From positions 1 through 64,000 of the forward strand of contig JAHHHB010000001.1 of assembly GCA_019359545.1 (NCBI GenBank): a stretch of 64,000 bases of DNA, written 5' to 3'. The position numbers were made by a program, and so were the translations under genes. This document shows positions 46,075-55,065 of the stretch, piece after piece. The notes beneath the pieces were generated by a model, which was not told the DNA's origin, did not search any database, and saw only the letters and a program-made list of their open reading frames with translations. The DNA is from Desmonostoc geniculatum HA4340-LM1. GTDB lineage: Bacteria > Cyanobacteriota > Cyanobacteriia > Cyanobacteriales > Nostocaceae. Positions within the stretch are counted from its first letter, which is position 1, and every line of letters starts with the position of its first letter.

Positions 46075-46983
46075 TTATTTCAAAACAACTTTAACGCTTG
46101 GCACTGAGACTTCTTCAGTTACTGGTTCAATAGCAACTTGAACAGGTGTGGTTGAACTCCTCAACCACAGCGCCACGGCGGGAATTACACCCAATACTGA
46201 GCCGAGTAACACAGGGATGAAGAAGCCACCCGCCAAGCTGAGTCCGGCGGCAAAGGCAAAGTTAGTTAAATAAACTACTAAAGGAAGATTGAGTTGCGAT
46301 CGCTGTAATTTTATCGAAGTTTTTCCCCACAATAATCCTGCCACACTCATAAACACCGCACTAGTGCCAAACCAACCTGCATAGTTTTGGTAAGGTGTTC
46401 CAAAGAAAGCCCCTGGTTGCTGCCAATACCAAAAGGGTAGAGAAGATTGACTCATTGCTGGCTCAAGGGCAAAGTCCCAGCAAGTGAAGAGCAAAGCACC
46501 AATGGCTACAGCCGCAATATGGCGTCCCCAACTGGGTTTTTCGGCCACCTTCAAACCAGTTCTGGCAATTAAGTAAGACGACAGCCCAACATAAAACCAA
46601 GATAAAGGAATTGTAAAAGGAACTAACCCCCCAATCTTGTAACCCAAGCCACTCAAGTAGCTATAATCACCAAATGGAAAACCTGTGCTAGTTCCCAATA
46701 ATTCACTTCCCAAAGAGATAGACACAGCCGGGAGCATAAATGCCAGCCAAGTTCCTAATCCCAGCGCCCGGTAGGCATAAATAGAAACGGCTATTGTTCC
46801 CAAGATGATATCAACTACACCGCCACCAGCCATACTTAACTGTATGGCAGTTTCTCCAACCTGGGATAAGTTTAAAATTATTTCGGCATGAGGTAAGACC
46901 AGTAACATCCCTACTAGCCCAAAAGCCTTCGACAAGATATGAGCAATGAGGCATACGCGCTCAGCAATAACAAGTTGTCTCAT
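46075..46983 (-). CDS. cruF: Gamma-carotene 1'-hydroxylase CruF
   Basis: 302 aa with about seven to eight membrane helices. Typical for CruF/DUF422: GGGVVDIILGTIAVSIYAYR, TGFPFGDYSYLSGLGYKIGG, PFTIPLSWFYVGLSSYLIAR, FTCWDFALEPAMS and FFGTPYQNYAGWFGTS, with conserved acidic and aromatic residues. The enzyme adds water to the psi-end of gamma-carotene on the way to myxol glycosides (myxoxanthophyll) in membranes. Its frequent partner cruG is not next to it. No operon partner is visible. Confidence 0.92.
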   Translation of the reverse strand: MRQLVIAERVCLIAHILSKAFGLVGMLLVLPHAEIILNLSQVGETAIQLSMAGGGVVDIILGTIAVSIYAYRALGLGTWLAFMLPAVSISLGSELLGTSTGFPFGDYSYLSGLGYKIGGLVPFTIPLSWFYVGLSSYLIARTGLKVAEKPSWGRHIAAVAIGALLFTCWDFALEPAMSQSSLPFWYWQQPGAFFGTPYQNYAGWFGTSAVFMSVAGLLWGKTSIKLQRSQLNLPLVVYLTNFAFAAGLSLAGGFFIPVLLGSVLGVIPAVALWLRSSTTPVQVAIEPVTEEVSVPSVKVVLK

Positions 46984-47194
46984 GATAATTCCTTAATCAG
47001 ATGTGACACGAGGCTACTCGGCTGCTAACAGGTTACAAATCTTTATCAACATATTTAACTACTTTATGCTGTATTCTGTACAAACTTGTTTGCCTTGCTT
47101 GGCAAAAGTATGACAGGCTATAAGTTAAATCGAGTCTTTAGTTACTCGACTTAGCGATCAAATAATGCTCTAGCCCTGTACTGGCAATCAACCC

Positions 47195-47644
47195 ATGTCA
47201 ATTTTGAAAAGAGTTCCTTGGGTGTCCCTGGCGCTAGTACTGCTTAGCTACAGTACTTTGGGCTGGGTAATATCTGAAACACATCCTCCTATGTTTGTGT
47301 GGTCGGTGATTGTAATTGCTATCTTGCTGTTAATACTAACTTTGACAACTCCTTGGCCAAAGGTGACATACTACTACACTATTGTGTTTGAATCAAATGT
47401 CAGAGCTTTTGGCGTTGCCGTTTTAGGAGCTTTCTTGTTCTTTATTATGCTTGCCTGGTTTAGGATATTTCTTGATACCTTACTCATTATTTCGGCAACT
47501 ATACTTGTCAGGATAGACTTTCAAGTAGCAGGTCTGAAGAAAAAACTAGCTTTTTGGAGTGCGTCTATTGTTTCATTGACAGGTTTGGTCTTGGGTGTCC
47601 TCATCTACAAGTTAGTAAATTCTGAAATTTTACTAACCTTATGA
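47195..47644 (+). CDS. Membrane protein, hypothetical (cyanobacterial type)
   Basis: 149 aa, four predicted helices (VSLALVLLSYSTLGWVIS; FVWSVIVIAILLLILTL; AFGVAVLGAFLFFIMLAWF; FWSASIVSLTGLVLGVLIY). The N-terminal RVPWVSLALVLLSYSTLGW pattern recurs in short cyanobacterial membrane proteins of unknown role. It is divergent from cruF with a 211-bp gap. Confidence 0.65.
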   Translation: MSILKRVPWVSLALVLLSYSTLGWVISETHPPMFVWSVIVIAILLLILTLTTPWPKVTYYYTIVFESNVRAFGVAVLGAFLFFIMLAWFRIFLDTLLIISATILVRIDFQVAGLKKKLAFWSASIVSLTGLVLGVLIYKLVNSEILLTL

Positions 47645-47765
47645 AATAGAGAGTATCATCAGTAATTCCTAAAAATTCAGAATCTAGAACACAGAAGATT
47701 TTGATACCCAAGCTGACTCACAGATAAGATTCCCGACTTCTGGGGAAAGTTGGGAATTTGATTGT

Positions 47766-48539
47766 TCAAAATCCAACGTGTTCAAACAGCAGCAGAGACA
47801 GAAAAAAATCCATGATAAAAATTGACACCCAACTAGTAACAACTGCTTTTGTTGCCGATTCTCCCACTTCCTTTGCTCCCCCCTTAGTAGTTAATCCCCA
47901 ACTACAGCCAATGACAGCAACTAGCACCCCAAAAAGAAATCCTTTGAGCAAAATAATCAACAAATCTGAGGGTTCTAAAAAATTTCTGACTGATTCTAGA
48001 AAGGTTTCTGGAACAATTTGGTAAAATTGCCATGCAGCAACAACTCCGCCGATGATACCCATAACTAAAGCAAAAACCGTCATCAAAGGCATCATCAAGC
48101 AACAAGCAATTACTCTAGGAAGTACTAGATAATCAATTGGATCAGTTTTCAGCATATAAAGTGCATCAATTTGCTCTGTGACTCGCATTGCGCCTATTTC
48201 GGCTGCAAAAGCAGAACCTACTTGTCCCGCCATAATGCTAGCGGTCAAAATTGGAGCCAATTCTCTGCAAAAAGCTAATGCAAAAGCACCTCCCACAGCA
48301 TTGACAGCACCAAATCGCACTAATTCTCTCGCTGTCTGAATAGTAAAAATCATTCCTGCAAAACCACCCACAAGCAAAACTGGAGAGATAGAAGCTGGCC
48401 CAGCGGTCACCATATGTTGCAAAATCTTCCGGTAGTACGTTTTTCCCTGGAGTAAATGCAGCCACACTTGACCAAAGAGCAGTAGTGCTGCACAACAGCG
48501 TACAATCCAACATTGTTCAAAATTTGTTTTTGGTTGCAA
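47766..48539 (-). CDS. MlaE-family ABC transporter permease
   Basis: 257 aa, five or so membrane helices. Signature parts: GPASISPVLLVGGFAGMIFTIQTARELVRFGA, ALAFCRELAPILTASIMAGQVGSAFAAEIGAMRVTEQIDAL, and PRVIACCLMMPLMTVFALVMGI. MlaE-type permeases work with an MCE substrate protein and an ATPase to move lipids between the two membranes (TGD1-like in plastids). Neither partner gene adjoins it here, which is normal for cyanobacteria. The start is the first ATG. Confidence 0.92.
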   Translation of the reverse strand: MQPKTNFEQCWIVRCCAALLLFGQVWLHLLQGKTYYRKILQHMVTAGPASISPVLLVGGFAGMIFTIQTARELVRFGAVNAVGGAFALAFCRELAPILTASIMAGQVGSAFAAEIGAMRVTEQIDALYMLKTDPIDYLVLPRVIACCLMMPLMTVFALVMGIIGGVVAAWQFYQIVPETFLESVRNFLEPSDLLIILLKGFLFGVLVAVIGCSWGLTTKGGAKEVGESATKAVVTSWVSIFIMDFFLSLLLFEHVGF

Positions 48540-48595
48540 TTCAAAGGGGTGGCAATTTAATAATATTTACCATAATGTAATGTTAATAATCGTTT

Positions 48596-48904
48596 ATGAA
48601 CAGGATAAAAAATGTCATTTTTGTGTTAATATTAATACTCTATTTTTTAATAGAGCCTCCAGCTTTTGCATCTGTGTGCCGGAATTATGAGCGCCACCAG
48701 ATTTGTATTCTCAGTATTAACCGAAGTGCTAAAAATTATTGGGAATACAGGGCAGCCGTTAGTGTAGATGGAGTAAAAACACCCATTGAGGTCTACAATT
48801 GTCGTCGAAGAGTTAAGTTTCAACAAAACGGAACTATTTTGCCTTTTGAGCAAAAAAGCGCTGGTGAAATGATATGCAGCTTTTTTAATTCTTCTGGGCG
48901 CTAA
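48596..48904 (+). CDS. Small secreted protein, hypothetical
   Basis: 102 aa. A clear signal peptide is present: MNRIKNVIFVLILILYFLIE then PPAFAS, with likely cleavage after AFA. The mature part is about 77 residues with four Cys (VCRNYERHQICILSI, VYNCRRRV and MICSFF) that may form two disulfides. No family recognised. It is divergent from the MlaE-type gene with 56 bp between starts. Confidence 0.65.
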   Translation: MNRIKNVIFVLILILYFLIEPPAFASVCRNYERHQICILSINRSAKNYWEYRAAVSVDGVKTPIEVYNCRRRVKFQQNGTILPFEQKSAGEMICSFFNSSGR

Positions 48905-48989
48905 ACACGCGCCAGATAATCAAGACGGTGAAACCTAGATAGGCTAGTACAGTTAACCATTCTTGCCAGCTACCAAATGTATTGTTCAT
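48885..48989 (-). CDS. Possible 34-aa single-helix membrane protein
   Basis: An ATG frame of 34 codons: MNNTFGSWQEWLTVLAYLGF, then TVLIIWRVFSAQKN. It looks like a one-helix membrane microprotein with a positively charged C-terminus. It overlaps the end of the secreted-protein gene tail to tail by 20 bp. No Shine-Dalgarno is visible, and I cannot name a family. Confidence 0.4.
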   Translation of the reverse strand: MNNTFGSWQEWLTVLAYLGFTVLIIWRVFSAQKN

Positions 48990-49048
48990 CAGCAAAAGCC
49001 GAAAATAAATATCTCTAAATCCTACACCTCATTGACCTCTCCCCGACC

Positions 49049-49166
49049 CAATACTGCTCGGTTAAGGAATTTCTTGGTTGAGGCAAGCAGGGGGAGCAGG
49101 GGGAGAAATGGAGGCTGGCGTTGAGTTTTGCCTCCCCTGCCTCCCCTGCTTATCCGAGCAGTATTG
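49049..49166. repeat. 118-bp MITE-like element
   Basis: Perfect 13-bp inverted ends CAATACTGCTCGG (49049-49061) and 49154-49166. The interior is a GGGGGAGCAGGGGGAG stretch that pairs with CTCCCCTGCCTCCCCTG. Confidence 0.65.
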
Positions 49167-49383
49167 CTCGCCGACCTGAAGGAAAGGATTCTAATGACTT
49201 TTGCCTTGGGGTACTAGTTGCTTGCTGTATTTTGCTTATAGGGATTGGAGATGAAAATTACTCTAAAAATTTTTCGCTAATTTTCCGGAATCAATAATAC
49301 TCAAGTGGTATTACATATCAGAGCATCGATAATTATACTGAACTTCTATAACTAACCTTCGGGGAATATAGCCCCATTATTTC

Positions 49384-49412
49384 AAAAGCCCGGTCATCAA
49401 AACCGGGCTTTT
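49384..49412. terminator. Bidirectional rho-independent terminator
   Basis: Stem AAAAGCCCGGT / ACCGGGCTTTT with a 7-nt loop (CATCAAA) and a T-rich flank. It directly follows the DUF4351 remnant on the minus strand and can work in both directions. Confidence 0.8.
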
Positions 49413-49416
49413 GATT

Positions 49417-49555
49417 TTACTTTTGTCGATGTGCTTGTAACCAGCGAAGCAAATCAACAATTTCTGTAAAATCTAACAAAGCTTCGCCCAATGATTCTAA
49501 ATTCCCCAGTGAAAGAGCCTGTACTTCTTTTTTTGAATTAAGTACAACAGCGGAC
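49417..49555 (-). pseudogene. C-terminal remnant of a DUF4351 protein
   Basis: A frame without a start codon ends in KKEVQALSLGNLESLGEALL, then DFTEIVDLLRWLQAHRQK and a stop. This is the characteristic C-terminus of DUF4351, usually joined to a PD-(D/E)XK transposase-like nuclease domain that is missing here. The native terminator follows. The gene was probably cut when the SpoIID-like neighbour region was joined to it. Confidence 0.6.
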
Positions 49556-50701
49556 TTACTTTGCTTGAATTGGTGTTAGAGCTACACCTTTGTAATAATG
49601 CCCCAAAATTTGTAGGTGGTTGACTCCTTGACGAGCCAAATTGTACGCTCCCCATTGACTCATGCCTAAACCATGACCGAAGCCAAGTCCTTGGAGGACA
49701 AAACTACCATCTGCTCCTTTGGAGATGCTAAAACGGGTACTTTTTAGTTTGAGCGCTGTCCGTACTTGTTCGCCCTGTAACATTTTCGTGCCTTTGTTGC
49801 CGACAATTTTCAATACTTTGACACTCCTAAAAGGCGAAAATGTTTCTGGAATCATCGCCGTTACACTACCTACTTCAGGAAATTTAGCGCTAATTTCACT
49901 GGGCGAGAAGGTTTTCACCCAATTACACTGTTTGATATTTTGGTCGTAGTCTTGAACAGCACGCAGGTACGGTAAGGTATTTCCCCAAACATCTTCCACA
50001 TTTTCGGTGTGTCCACCGGAACAAGCGTGGAAAACTGAGAGAATAATTTTGTTTTTGTAAGTTAGTACCTGGTTAGCTGTTTCATCAACTGCTTTGTAAG
50101 TAGCAGGAGATTCACTAATCACACCTTTGTAAATTTGCCAGCGATCGGGGGTGTTGCCTAAATCGTAAATGGGATTATTGCGCTGTTTTTCTCGTTCGTA
50201 CAGGGCGTAGGTGCGGGCTGCGATCGCCTGGGCTTTCAAAGCTTCAACAGGCCAGCTAGCATCCATTTCGCCACCAAGAACGCTGTAGAGATACTCTTGG
50301 TCATCAACCCAGTTAACAGCAGTTAAACCTTTTTCTGTGGGGACAACCAGAGTTCTGCCCCGATACCAGCGATCGCCAATATAAACGAATCCTTTACCTG
50401 TCGGCTCAATCCAAAATAAACCAGACTGCCACTTATCTAAAGCCACTCCCCCAGGAACCGCTTGAGCATAAAATGCACTCATGGCCGGTAACTGTCCCAA
50501 AGTCCGGCCAGTGCTATCCTTAACAATCCCAGTTGTGGAACTGCCCACTTTTACCTGATTAACCCCCCTCTCAATTGCTACGCGCAAGATTACAGACGCT
50601 TGAGCTGGGGCAACCAAAGCTATCCATAAGAGGACACTTACCCACCAATGACGCACTTTAATCTGGGAAAATAAAGAGCCTAAGTAAAGTTGGAATTTCA
50701 T
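49556..50701 (-). CDS. SpoIID/LytB domain protein
   Basis: About 381 aa. An N-terminal signal sequence (WWVSVLLWIALVAPAQAS) precedes a short SH3-like or amidase-enhancer region, then the SpoIID core: EYLYSVLGGEMDASWPVEALKAQAIAARTYAL, FHACSGGHTENVEDVWGN, and LGFGHGLGMSQWGAYNLA near the end. SpoIID proteins are lytic transglycosylases acting on denuded glycan strands; the catalytic Glu in GGEM is kept. It would act in the periplasm on peptidoglycan. Start at Met4 (50701) or 50710. Confidence 0.88.
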   Translation of the reverse strand: MKFQLYLGSLFSQIKVRHWWVSVLLWIALVAPAQASVILRVAIERGVNQVKVGSSTTGIVKDSTGRTLGQLPAMSAFYAQAVPGGVALDKWQSGLFWIEPTGKGFVYIGDRWYRGRTLVVPTEKGLTAVNWVDDQEYLYSVLGGEMDASWPVEALKAQAIAARTYALYEREKQRNNPIYDLGNTPDRWQIYKGVISESPATYKAVDETANQVLTYKNKIILSVFHACSGGHTENVEDVWGNTLPYLRAVQDYDQNIKQCNWVKTFSPSEISAKFPEVGSVTAMIPETFSPFRSVKVLKIVGNKGTKMLQGEQVRTALKLKSTRFSISKGADGSFVLQGLGFGHGLGMSQWGAYNLARQGVNHLQILGHYYKGVALTPIQAK

Positions 50702-50710
50702 GTTGATCAT

Positions 50711-51252
50711 CTAATCATCACATTAGTATCTGTTTGACGCTCTGAATTATGGCGTCTACTACTTTAAGATGAGACACTTCTCCAACACAGGAGGTTGCCA
50801 CCTCCTACTAATTATGCATTTTGGTTTAGTTATGGGGTAGAAATTGGGGAGTGGGGAGTGGGGAGTGGGGAGATGAGGGAAATGAGGGAGATTATAAAAA
50901 AGCTTCCCACACCTCCCAATGCCCAATCCCCAATGCCCCATACCCCATATCCCATGCCCAATTCCCATTATTTTCTTGTAAAAAATCGTCTACAGTGCTG
51001 GTGGAGACTGCTACAGCTAAACCGTTAGCAATCATGGTATTAATACCCACAACTCGACCGATAGTTTTTAGCTGGGTTGAGGCTCAACTGTCGAGTTTTA
51101 ATCTCAAAGTTCCGAAGTAGGTCCTTCACCAACTACGATCGCTAACTCAATGAACACGCCACCCACACCCCTTGGATTTCTCACTTGTGAGAAATCCAGG
51201 TTAAGAGTATTCTCCCCCTGCCTCCCTACTCCCTTTTTCAATAAAATTACTA
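50711..51252. other. Intergenic region with GGGGAGT repeats and a protease remnant
   Basis: About 50846-50870 has tandem GGGGAGTGG units, and 50918-50955 has CCCAATGCCCC-type units. On the minus strand, about 50965-51090, a protease remnant is visible. The hemD start follows at 51253. Confidence 0.5.
50965..51078 (-). pseudogene. Fragment of a trypsin-like (S1C/HtrA-like) protease
   Basis: Read on the minus strand, a frame of about 38 codons reads LKTIGRVVGINTMIANGLAV, then AVSTSTVDDFLQ. This resembles the strand after the active-site Ser of HtrA-like proteases (typical GRVIGINTMI...GLAVAVP). Stops lie upstream in frame and repeat sequence follows, so only a remnant is left. Confidence 0.45.
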
Positions 51253-52092
51253 ATGCATATCAAATCAACAGAAATTAACTTGCTCACTCCATCTAACAAA
51301 TTACCTCTATATAACAAGAGAATTTTAGTTACAGCACCAAGAAATTATGCTTATCGGTTATCTGAACAAATCATCAAAAAAGGTGGTCTACCTGTTTTGA
51401 TGCCTACTATCGAAACCTGTCATTTATCAAACTATACTCAGTTAGACACCGCTCTGAGCCACATAAAAGAATTTGATTGGATTATCTTTACAAGCAGAAA
51501 TGGAATCACTGCATTTTTTCACCGGATGAATGATTTAGATATTCCCGTATCTGTGCTAAAAAATTGTCAATTATGTGCATTGGGAAAAGATTCCGAGAGC
51601 TTATTATCTTTTAGTGGCAAAGTGGATTTAATTCCCAGAGAATCTAGCCCAAGCGGAATTGTAGCTGAATTAAGCAAACTTCGGCAGATTCACGAAAAAA
51701 AAGTGCTGATACCTGCTCCGGAGGTTGTGGGCTTGCCGGAACCTAATGTTATACCCAATTTAATTACAGACTTAGAGAATTTGGGCATCGAAGTAACTCG
51801 CGTACCTACTTATGTTACGCAGGGTTTAGATAAAAATATGTACAGTATTGAATTAAACCTGATTCGTCAAGGAAACATCAATGTAATTGCTTTTAGTAGC
51901 ACAGCGGAAATAGAAAGCTTTTTGAGAATGGTCAACTCTCCAAGGGATTACGGTGATTGTGCGATCGCCTGTTTTGGTCCCTATACAGCAGCCAATGCTC
52001 AAAAGTTGGGAGTCAACGTTTCTATAGTGTCTGAAGATTATAGTTCATTTGAGGGATTTGCAGAAGCGATCGCCAAATTTTTCGCTGTGTGA
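51253..52092 (+). CDS. hemD: Uroporphyrinogen-III synthase family protein
   Basis: 279 aa. The two-domain HemD fold is suggested by RILVTAPRNYAYRLSEQIIKKGG at the start, DWIIFTSRNGITAFF, LCALGKDSESLL, VLIPAPEVVGLPEP, and the second-half FSSTAEIESFL and ACFGPYTAANAQKLG. HemD closes hydroxymethylbilane to uroporphyrinogen III in haem and chlorophyll synthesis. The sequence is more diverged than a usual housekeeping HemD, and a paralogue is possible. No other tetrapyrrole gene adjoins it. Confidence 0.85.
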   Translation: MHIKSTEINLLTPSNKLPLYNKRILVTAPRNYAYRLSEQIIKKGGLPVLMPTIETCHLSNYTQLDTALSHIKEFDWIIFTSRNGITAFFHRMNDLDIPVSVLKNCQLCALGKDSESLLSFSGKVDLIPRESSPSGIVAELSKLRQIHEKKVLIPAPEVVGLPEPNVIPNLITDLENLGIEVTRVPTYVTQGLDKNMYSIELNLIRQGNINVIAFSSTAEIESFLRMVNSPRDYGDCAIACFGPYTAANAQKLGVNVSIVSEDYSSFEGFAEAIAKFFAV

Positions 52093-52238
52093 TTTTCGTG
52101 TCCAGCTTTTGGTACATGTAAACTAGCTCCACTACTTGCTTCTTGAATTTACAACACTCAACCACAATTAACTCTAGACTAGCAGCACATAAACCCGTAG
52201 TATCGAAAATGGAGTTTATATTAGTTAGGGATTTTTAC

Positions 52239-52541
52239 ATGGCAACTTACAAGGTCACATTAAAGACCCCAGATGGTGAAAAAACAATTGAAGTTGATGA
52301 AGATGACTACATCCTAGAGATTGCTAACGAGGATAACGGTCTGGACTTGCCCTACTCCTGTAACGCTGGTTCTTGCTCTACCTGCGCCGGGAAGCTGATT
52401 TCAGGCGAAATTGACCAAGACGATCAGAATTTCTTAGACGACGACCAAATTGACGCGGGATGGGTGCTTACCTGTGTGGCTAAGCCCCTTTCTGATTGCG
52501 TCATCCAAACCCATCAAGAAGAAGCGCTGCAAAACGCTTAA
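52239..52541 (+). CDS. Plant-type [2Fe-2S] ferredoxin
   Basis: 100 aa. It starts [20 protein letters not shown] and has the cluster motif C-x4-C-x2-C in [14 protein letters not shown] with the fourth Cys in [20 protein letters not shown] is typical PetF-like sequence. It carries electrons from photosystem I or other donors. It differs from the main PetF in several positions ([17 protein letters not shown]), so it may be a secondary isoform. ATG 52239 matches the family start and has AGGG upstream; the frame opens earlier at 52143 without support. Confidence 0.93.
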   Translation: MATYKVTLKTPDGEKTIEVDEDDYILEIANEDNGLDLPYSCNAGSCSTCAGKLISGEIDQDDQNFLDDDQIDAGWVLTCVAKPLSDCVIQTHQEEALQNA

Positions 52542-52929
52542 CTAAGAAATCTGGATTTAATAAAGAGCAAGTTTATCGGGTGCGTTACGGATATTCTTCC
52601 TAACGCACCTAAAATCTCAAGTGGTGAGTTACCCTACGCGATAACACAACGCTCTTTGGGTGACGCTCCTTCTGAAGCGAGACGCTTCTCTATGAGAGGC
52701 TCCGCCGACGCGAAGGTGGCTAAGGCTGCGCTAAAACCAGTCGCCTACAGCAGGAAACCTTCTTGCATCACTGGTTCACAAGTTACTACAACTTTGGCAA
52801 CCAAAGCAACGCACTAGCTCGCTTACAAGATTTAAAATTTTGCCCTTTCCTAAAAAACCTGTATAGGCTCAGCAAATAAGACAAAAAAGCGCTCTCTAAA
52901 AAGGAGCGCTTTTTATTACGTTTAATATT
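52542..52929. other. Intergenic region ending in a terminator
   Basis: It contains AACGCACC repeats (about 52580-52612) and GC-rich fold-back sequence around 52670-52730 (GAGACGCTTCTC and similar). A strong terminator follows at 52884-52914, 340 bp after the ferredoxin stop, so a longer 3' UTR or a small RNA may end there. Confidence 0.5.
52884..52914 (+). terminator. Rho-independent terminator
   Basis: Stem AAAAAGCGCTC / GAGCGCTTTTT, 9-nt loop, T-run on the plus strand. It stands just before the following gene. Confidence 0.85.
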
Positions 52930-53346
52930 ATGTCCGGTAATACCAATTTTGTTATGAACTTGCATAGAATGAGAAAGCTAAAACCTTTGTGCTGGATTTT
53001 ACTCATTTTATCGTTATTTTACGACCCGATTTCGCCATATTTCACACAGCCTACTACTGAGTGGAGTATTTTCCGTCTCAATCCGAATCTCTTAGACCCG
53101 ACGAAATGCCAAGAGGTTGTCACAGTCCAAGGAAAGTGTGTTGATGTGAAACCTTTTGCATTAGGAGCCAAAATCTTTTGGGGAATTGTAGTTCCTTGTG
53201 GAGTATTGATTATCTTTGTTTTAGGACATGAAACATGGCGGCGGATTTGTCCGTTATCTTTTCTATCACAAATTCCGAGAGCGTTAGGTAAGCAACGTCA
53301 ACGCAAAATCACTAATCCTCGCACAGGAGCAGTGCGATCTGGCTAG
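52930..53346 (+). pseudogene. N-terminal remnant of a large membrane redox/FHA protein
   Basis: 138 aa. It begins like a NapH-type membrane ferredoxin protein (RMRKLKPLCWILLILSLFYD, then GHETWRRICPLSFLSQIPRALG) with two membrane helices. It runs into a stop right after TNPRTGAVR, where homologues as I recall them go on for many hundred residues with 4Fe-4S, cyclic-nucleotide and FHA domains. From about 53330 the downstream sequence is FHA-like in another frame. I infer an internal deletion. The original start is probably Met9 (52954). Confidence 0.6.
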
Positions 53347-53557
53347 CCTGACTGGCTCCCGCATTAATGACCAAACGGCAGGTCTAAACCAAAAATATCT
53401 CCTGAAAAAGGATGACATTATTCGGATTGGCGAATTTATCCTCACTGTTGAAGCAACTGGATCGGCAACAGATAATGCAGAGGTCGCACCAGTTCGGGAA
53501 GTCCAAAGCCAAACACCAACTCTGCCACAGGCAACATACACCATCCCTGTTCCCCAA
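53330..53557 (+). pseudogene. C-terminal half of an FHA domain, without start
   Basis: The frame reads CDLASLTGSRINDQTAGLNQ, then KYLLKKDDIIRIGEFILTVE. The pattern D-L-x-S-x-x-G-S and LLKKDDIIRIG is the second half of an FHA fold. The frame is open into the reductase at 53558 and closed upstream at about 53290. It is the surviving end of the same damaged gene. Confidence 0.55.
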
Positions 53558-54784
53558 GTGAGTCAGCAAGCAAGTCAGCCGACTCGTTCGCCTAGTGAGT
53601 ATATGCCGATCGCACTTGTGCCGCCAGAACAAATCAGTCGGTGGACAAAAGGTGATTTAATGGTTCGTTGTGTGGCAATAATTGACGAAACTGATGATGT
53701 GAAGACGTTTCGCTTTGCTGCTGACGCACCAATATTATTTACCTACCAACCTGGTCAGTTTATGACGCTGAACCTGGAAATCAACGGTAAACCAGTCAAA
53801 CGCTCTTACTCAATCTCTTCAACTCCTTCACGACCCCACACTTTAGAAATTACAGTCAAGCGCGTTCCTGCACCACCAGATGTTTTGGATGTACCGCCTG
53901 GTTTAGTTTCCAATTGGTTGCACGACAATCTCAGAGTCGGTAGTGAAATCAAAGTCAGCGGCCCTTTGGGAAAATTCACTTGTTTTGCCAACCCCAGTGA
54001 AAAACTATTGTTTATTTCTGCTGGGAGTGGTATTACACCGATGATGTCTATGTCACGATGGATGATGGACACCGCTGCTGATTGCGATATTGTCTTTTTC
54101 CATTGCGCCCGCAGTCCTCGTGATATTATTTATCGCCAAGAACTAGAGTTAATATCTAGCCGCCAGCCTAAGTTTCGTTTAGCGATCGCCATTACCAGAC
54201 CCGAAGCAGGTCAAGCATGGTATGGCTTTATGGGCAGACTCAACGAACAAATGCTGTATGCGATCGCTCCTGATTTTTGGCAGCGCACAGTATATGTCTG
54301 CGGGCCGAGTCCTTTTATGCAAGGGGTAAAAACTATGCTAGAGCAAATCGGATTCCCCATGCAAAACTACTATGAAGAAAGTTTTGGCGGGGCGAAAAAG
54401 GCAAAACTCCAGCCATCGGTTCCGGCTCAAGTAATCACTGAGCAAGTTACCAAAGTAACAACAGTAGTACCAAAGCCAGTAATTTCCACCCCAGTTACTC
54501 TTCCAGTTAAAACAACAGGCTCTTTTACTCTAGTGTTTTCCAAGTCTGGCAAAGAAATTACCTGCACTGGAGAAGATCCCATTCTAGAGTTAGCTGAACA
54601 AGAAGGAGTGGCGATCGACAGTAGTTGTCGCAGTGGAGTTTGCGGTAGTTGTAAAACGCGGAAGCTTCAAGGAGAGGTGAAGTATTTAGAAGAACCTGAT
54701 GCTCTCGATGAAAGCGAACAGGAGGAAGGCTATATTCTTACTTGTATTGCTCACCCTAGAGAGCGAGTTGTGATCGATGCTTAG
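53558..54784 (+). CDS. FAD/NAD(P) oxidoreductase with C-terminal [2Fe-2S] ferredoxin domain
   Basis: 408 aa. It has an FNR-type FAD domain (about 25-140; RSYSISSTP), an NAD(P) domain (about 140-260; LLFISAGSGITPMMSM and VYVCGPSPFMQGV), and a ferredoxin domain (about 320-408) with CRSGVCGSCK and LTCIAHP. This is the layout of the HCP reductase Hcr. It is probably the C-terminal end of a once larger gene, because the frame is continuous with FHA-like sequence upstream. The catalytic part looks complete; translation may start at GTG 53558 or ATG 53603. Confidence 0.82.
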   Translation: MSQQASQPTRSPSEYMPIALVPPEQISRWTKGDLMVRCVAIIDETDDVKTFRFAADAPILFTYQPGQFMTLNLEINGKPVKRSYSISSTPSRPHTLEITVKRVPAPPDVLDVPPGLVSNWLHDNLRVGSEIKVSGPLGKFTCFANPSEKLLFISAGSGITPMMSMSRWMMDTAADCDIVFFHCARSPRDIIYRQELELISSRQPKFRLAIAITRPEAGQAWYGFMGRLNEQMLYAIAPDFWQRTVYVCGPSPFMQGVKTMLEQIGFPMQNYYEESFGGAKKAKLQPSVPAQVITEQVTKVTTVVPKPVISTPVTLPVKTTGSFTLVFSKSGKEITCTGEDPILELAEQEGVAIDSSCRSGVCGSCKTRKLQGEVKYLEEPDALDESEQEEGYILTCIAHPRERVVIDA

Positions 54785-54791
54785 AATCAAA

Positions 54792-54826
54792 TAAAATAAT
54801 TGCCTTGTTTTTGGGCAATTATTTTA
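54792..54826 (+). terminator. Terminator after the oxidoreductase
   Basis: Stem TAAAATAATTGCC / GGCAATTATTTTA with a short T-rich loop, 8 bp after the stop codon. Confidence 0.75.
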
Positions 54827-55065
54827 TACACCTAAATACTGGGAAAGTTAATTTATCAAAAAGATAGTGTCGCGCTTGGGGGCTACCATTAGTAGTGGCG
54901 ATGGCAAAAACTGCGATCGCTCCACTTTTGAGCATCCACACTGTATCCTAGTTATAAATTTATCTGTTCTCCAAAACTATACTCAACTAAAATATTCCAG
55001 CTTGAAGTAAGCAGCATTTAATCTGACTTTTACAAGGTGTTTCAGATGTTCGATTCCTAATAGAG

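Larger units (their letters stand above)
48905..49555. other. Intergenic region with a MITE, a terminator and a DUF4351 remnant
   Basis: Apart from the small frame at 48885-48989, the gap holds an inverted-repeat element (49049-49166), a terminator hairpin (49384-49412) and the broken end of a DUF4351 protein. Confidence 0.55.

Noticed and set aside
52143-52238. N-terminal extension of the ferredoxin
   Set aside because: The family starts with MATYKV at 52239, which has its own ribosome binding site; the extension has no targeting features needed in a cyanobacterium.
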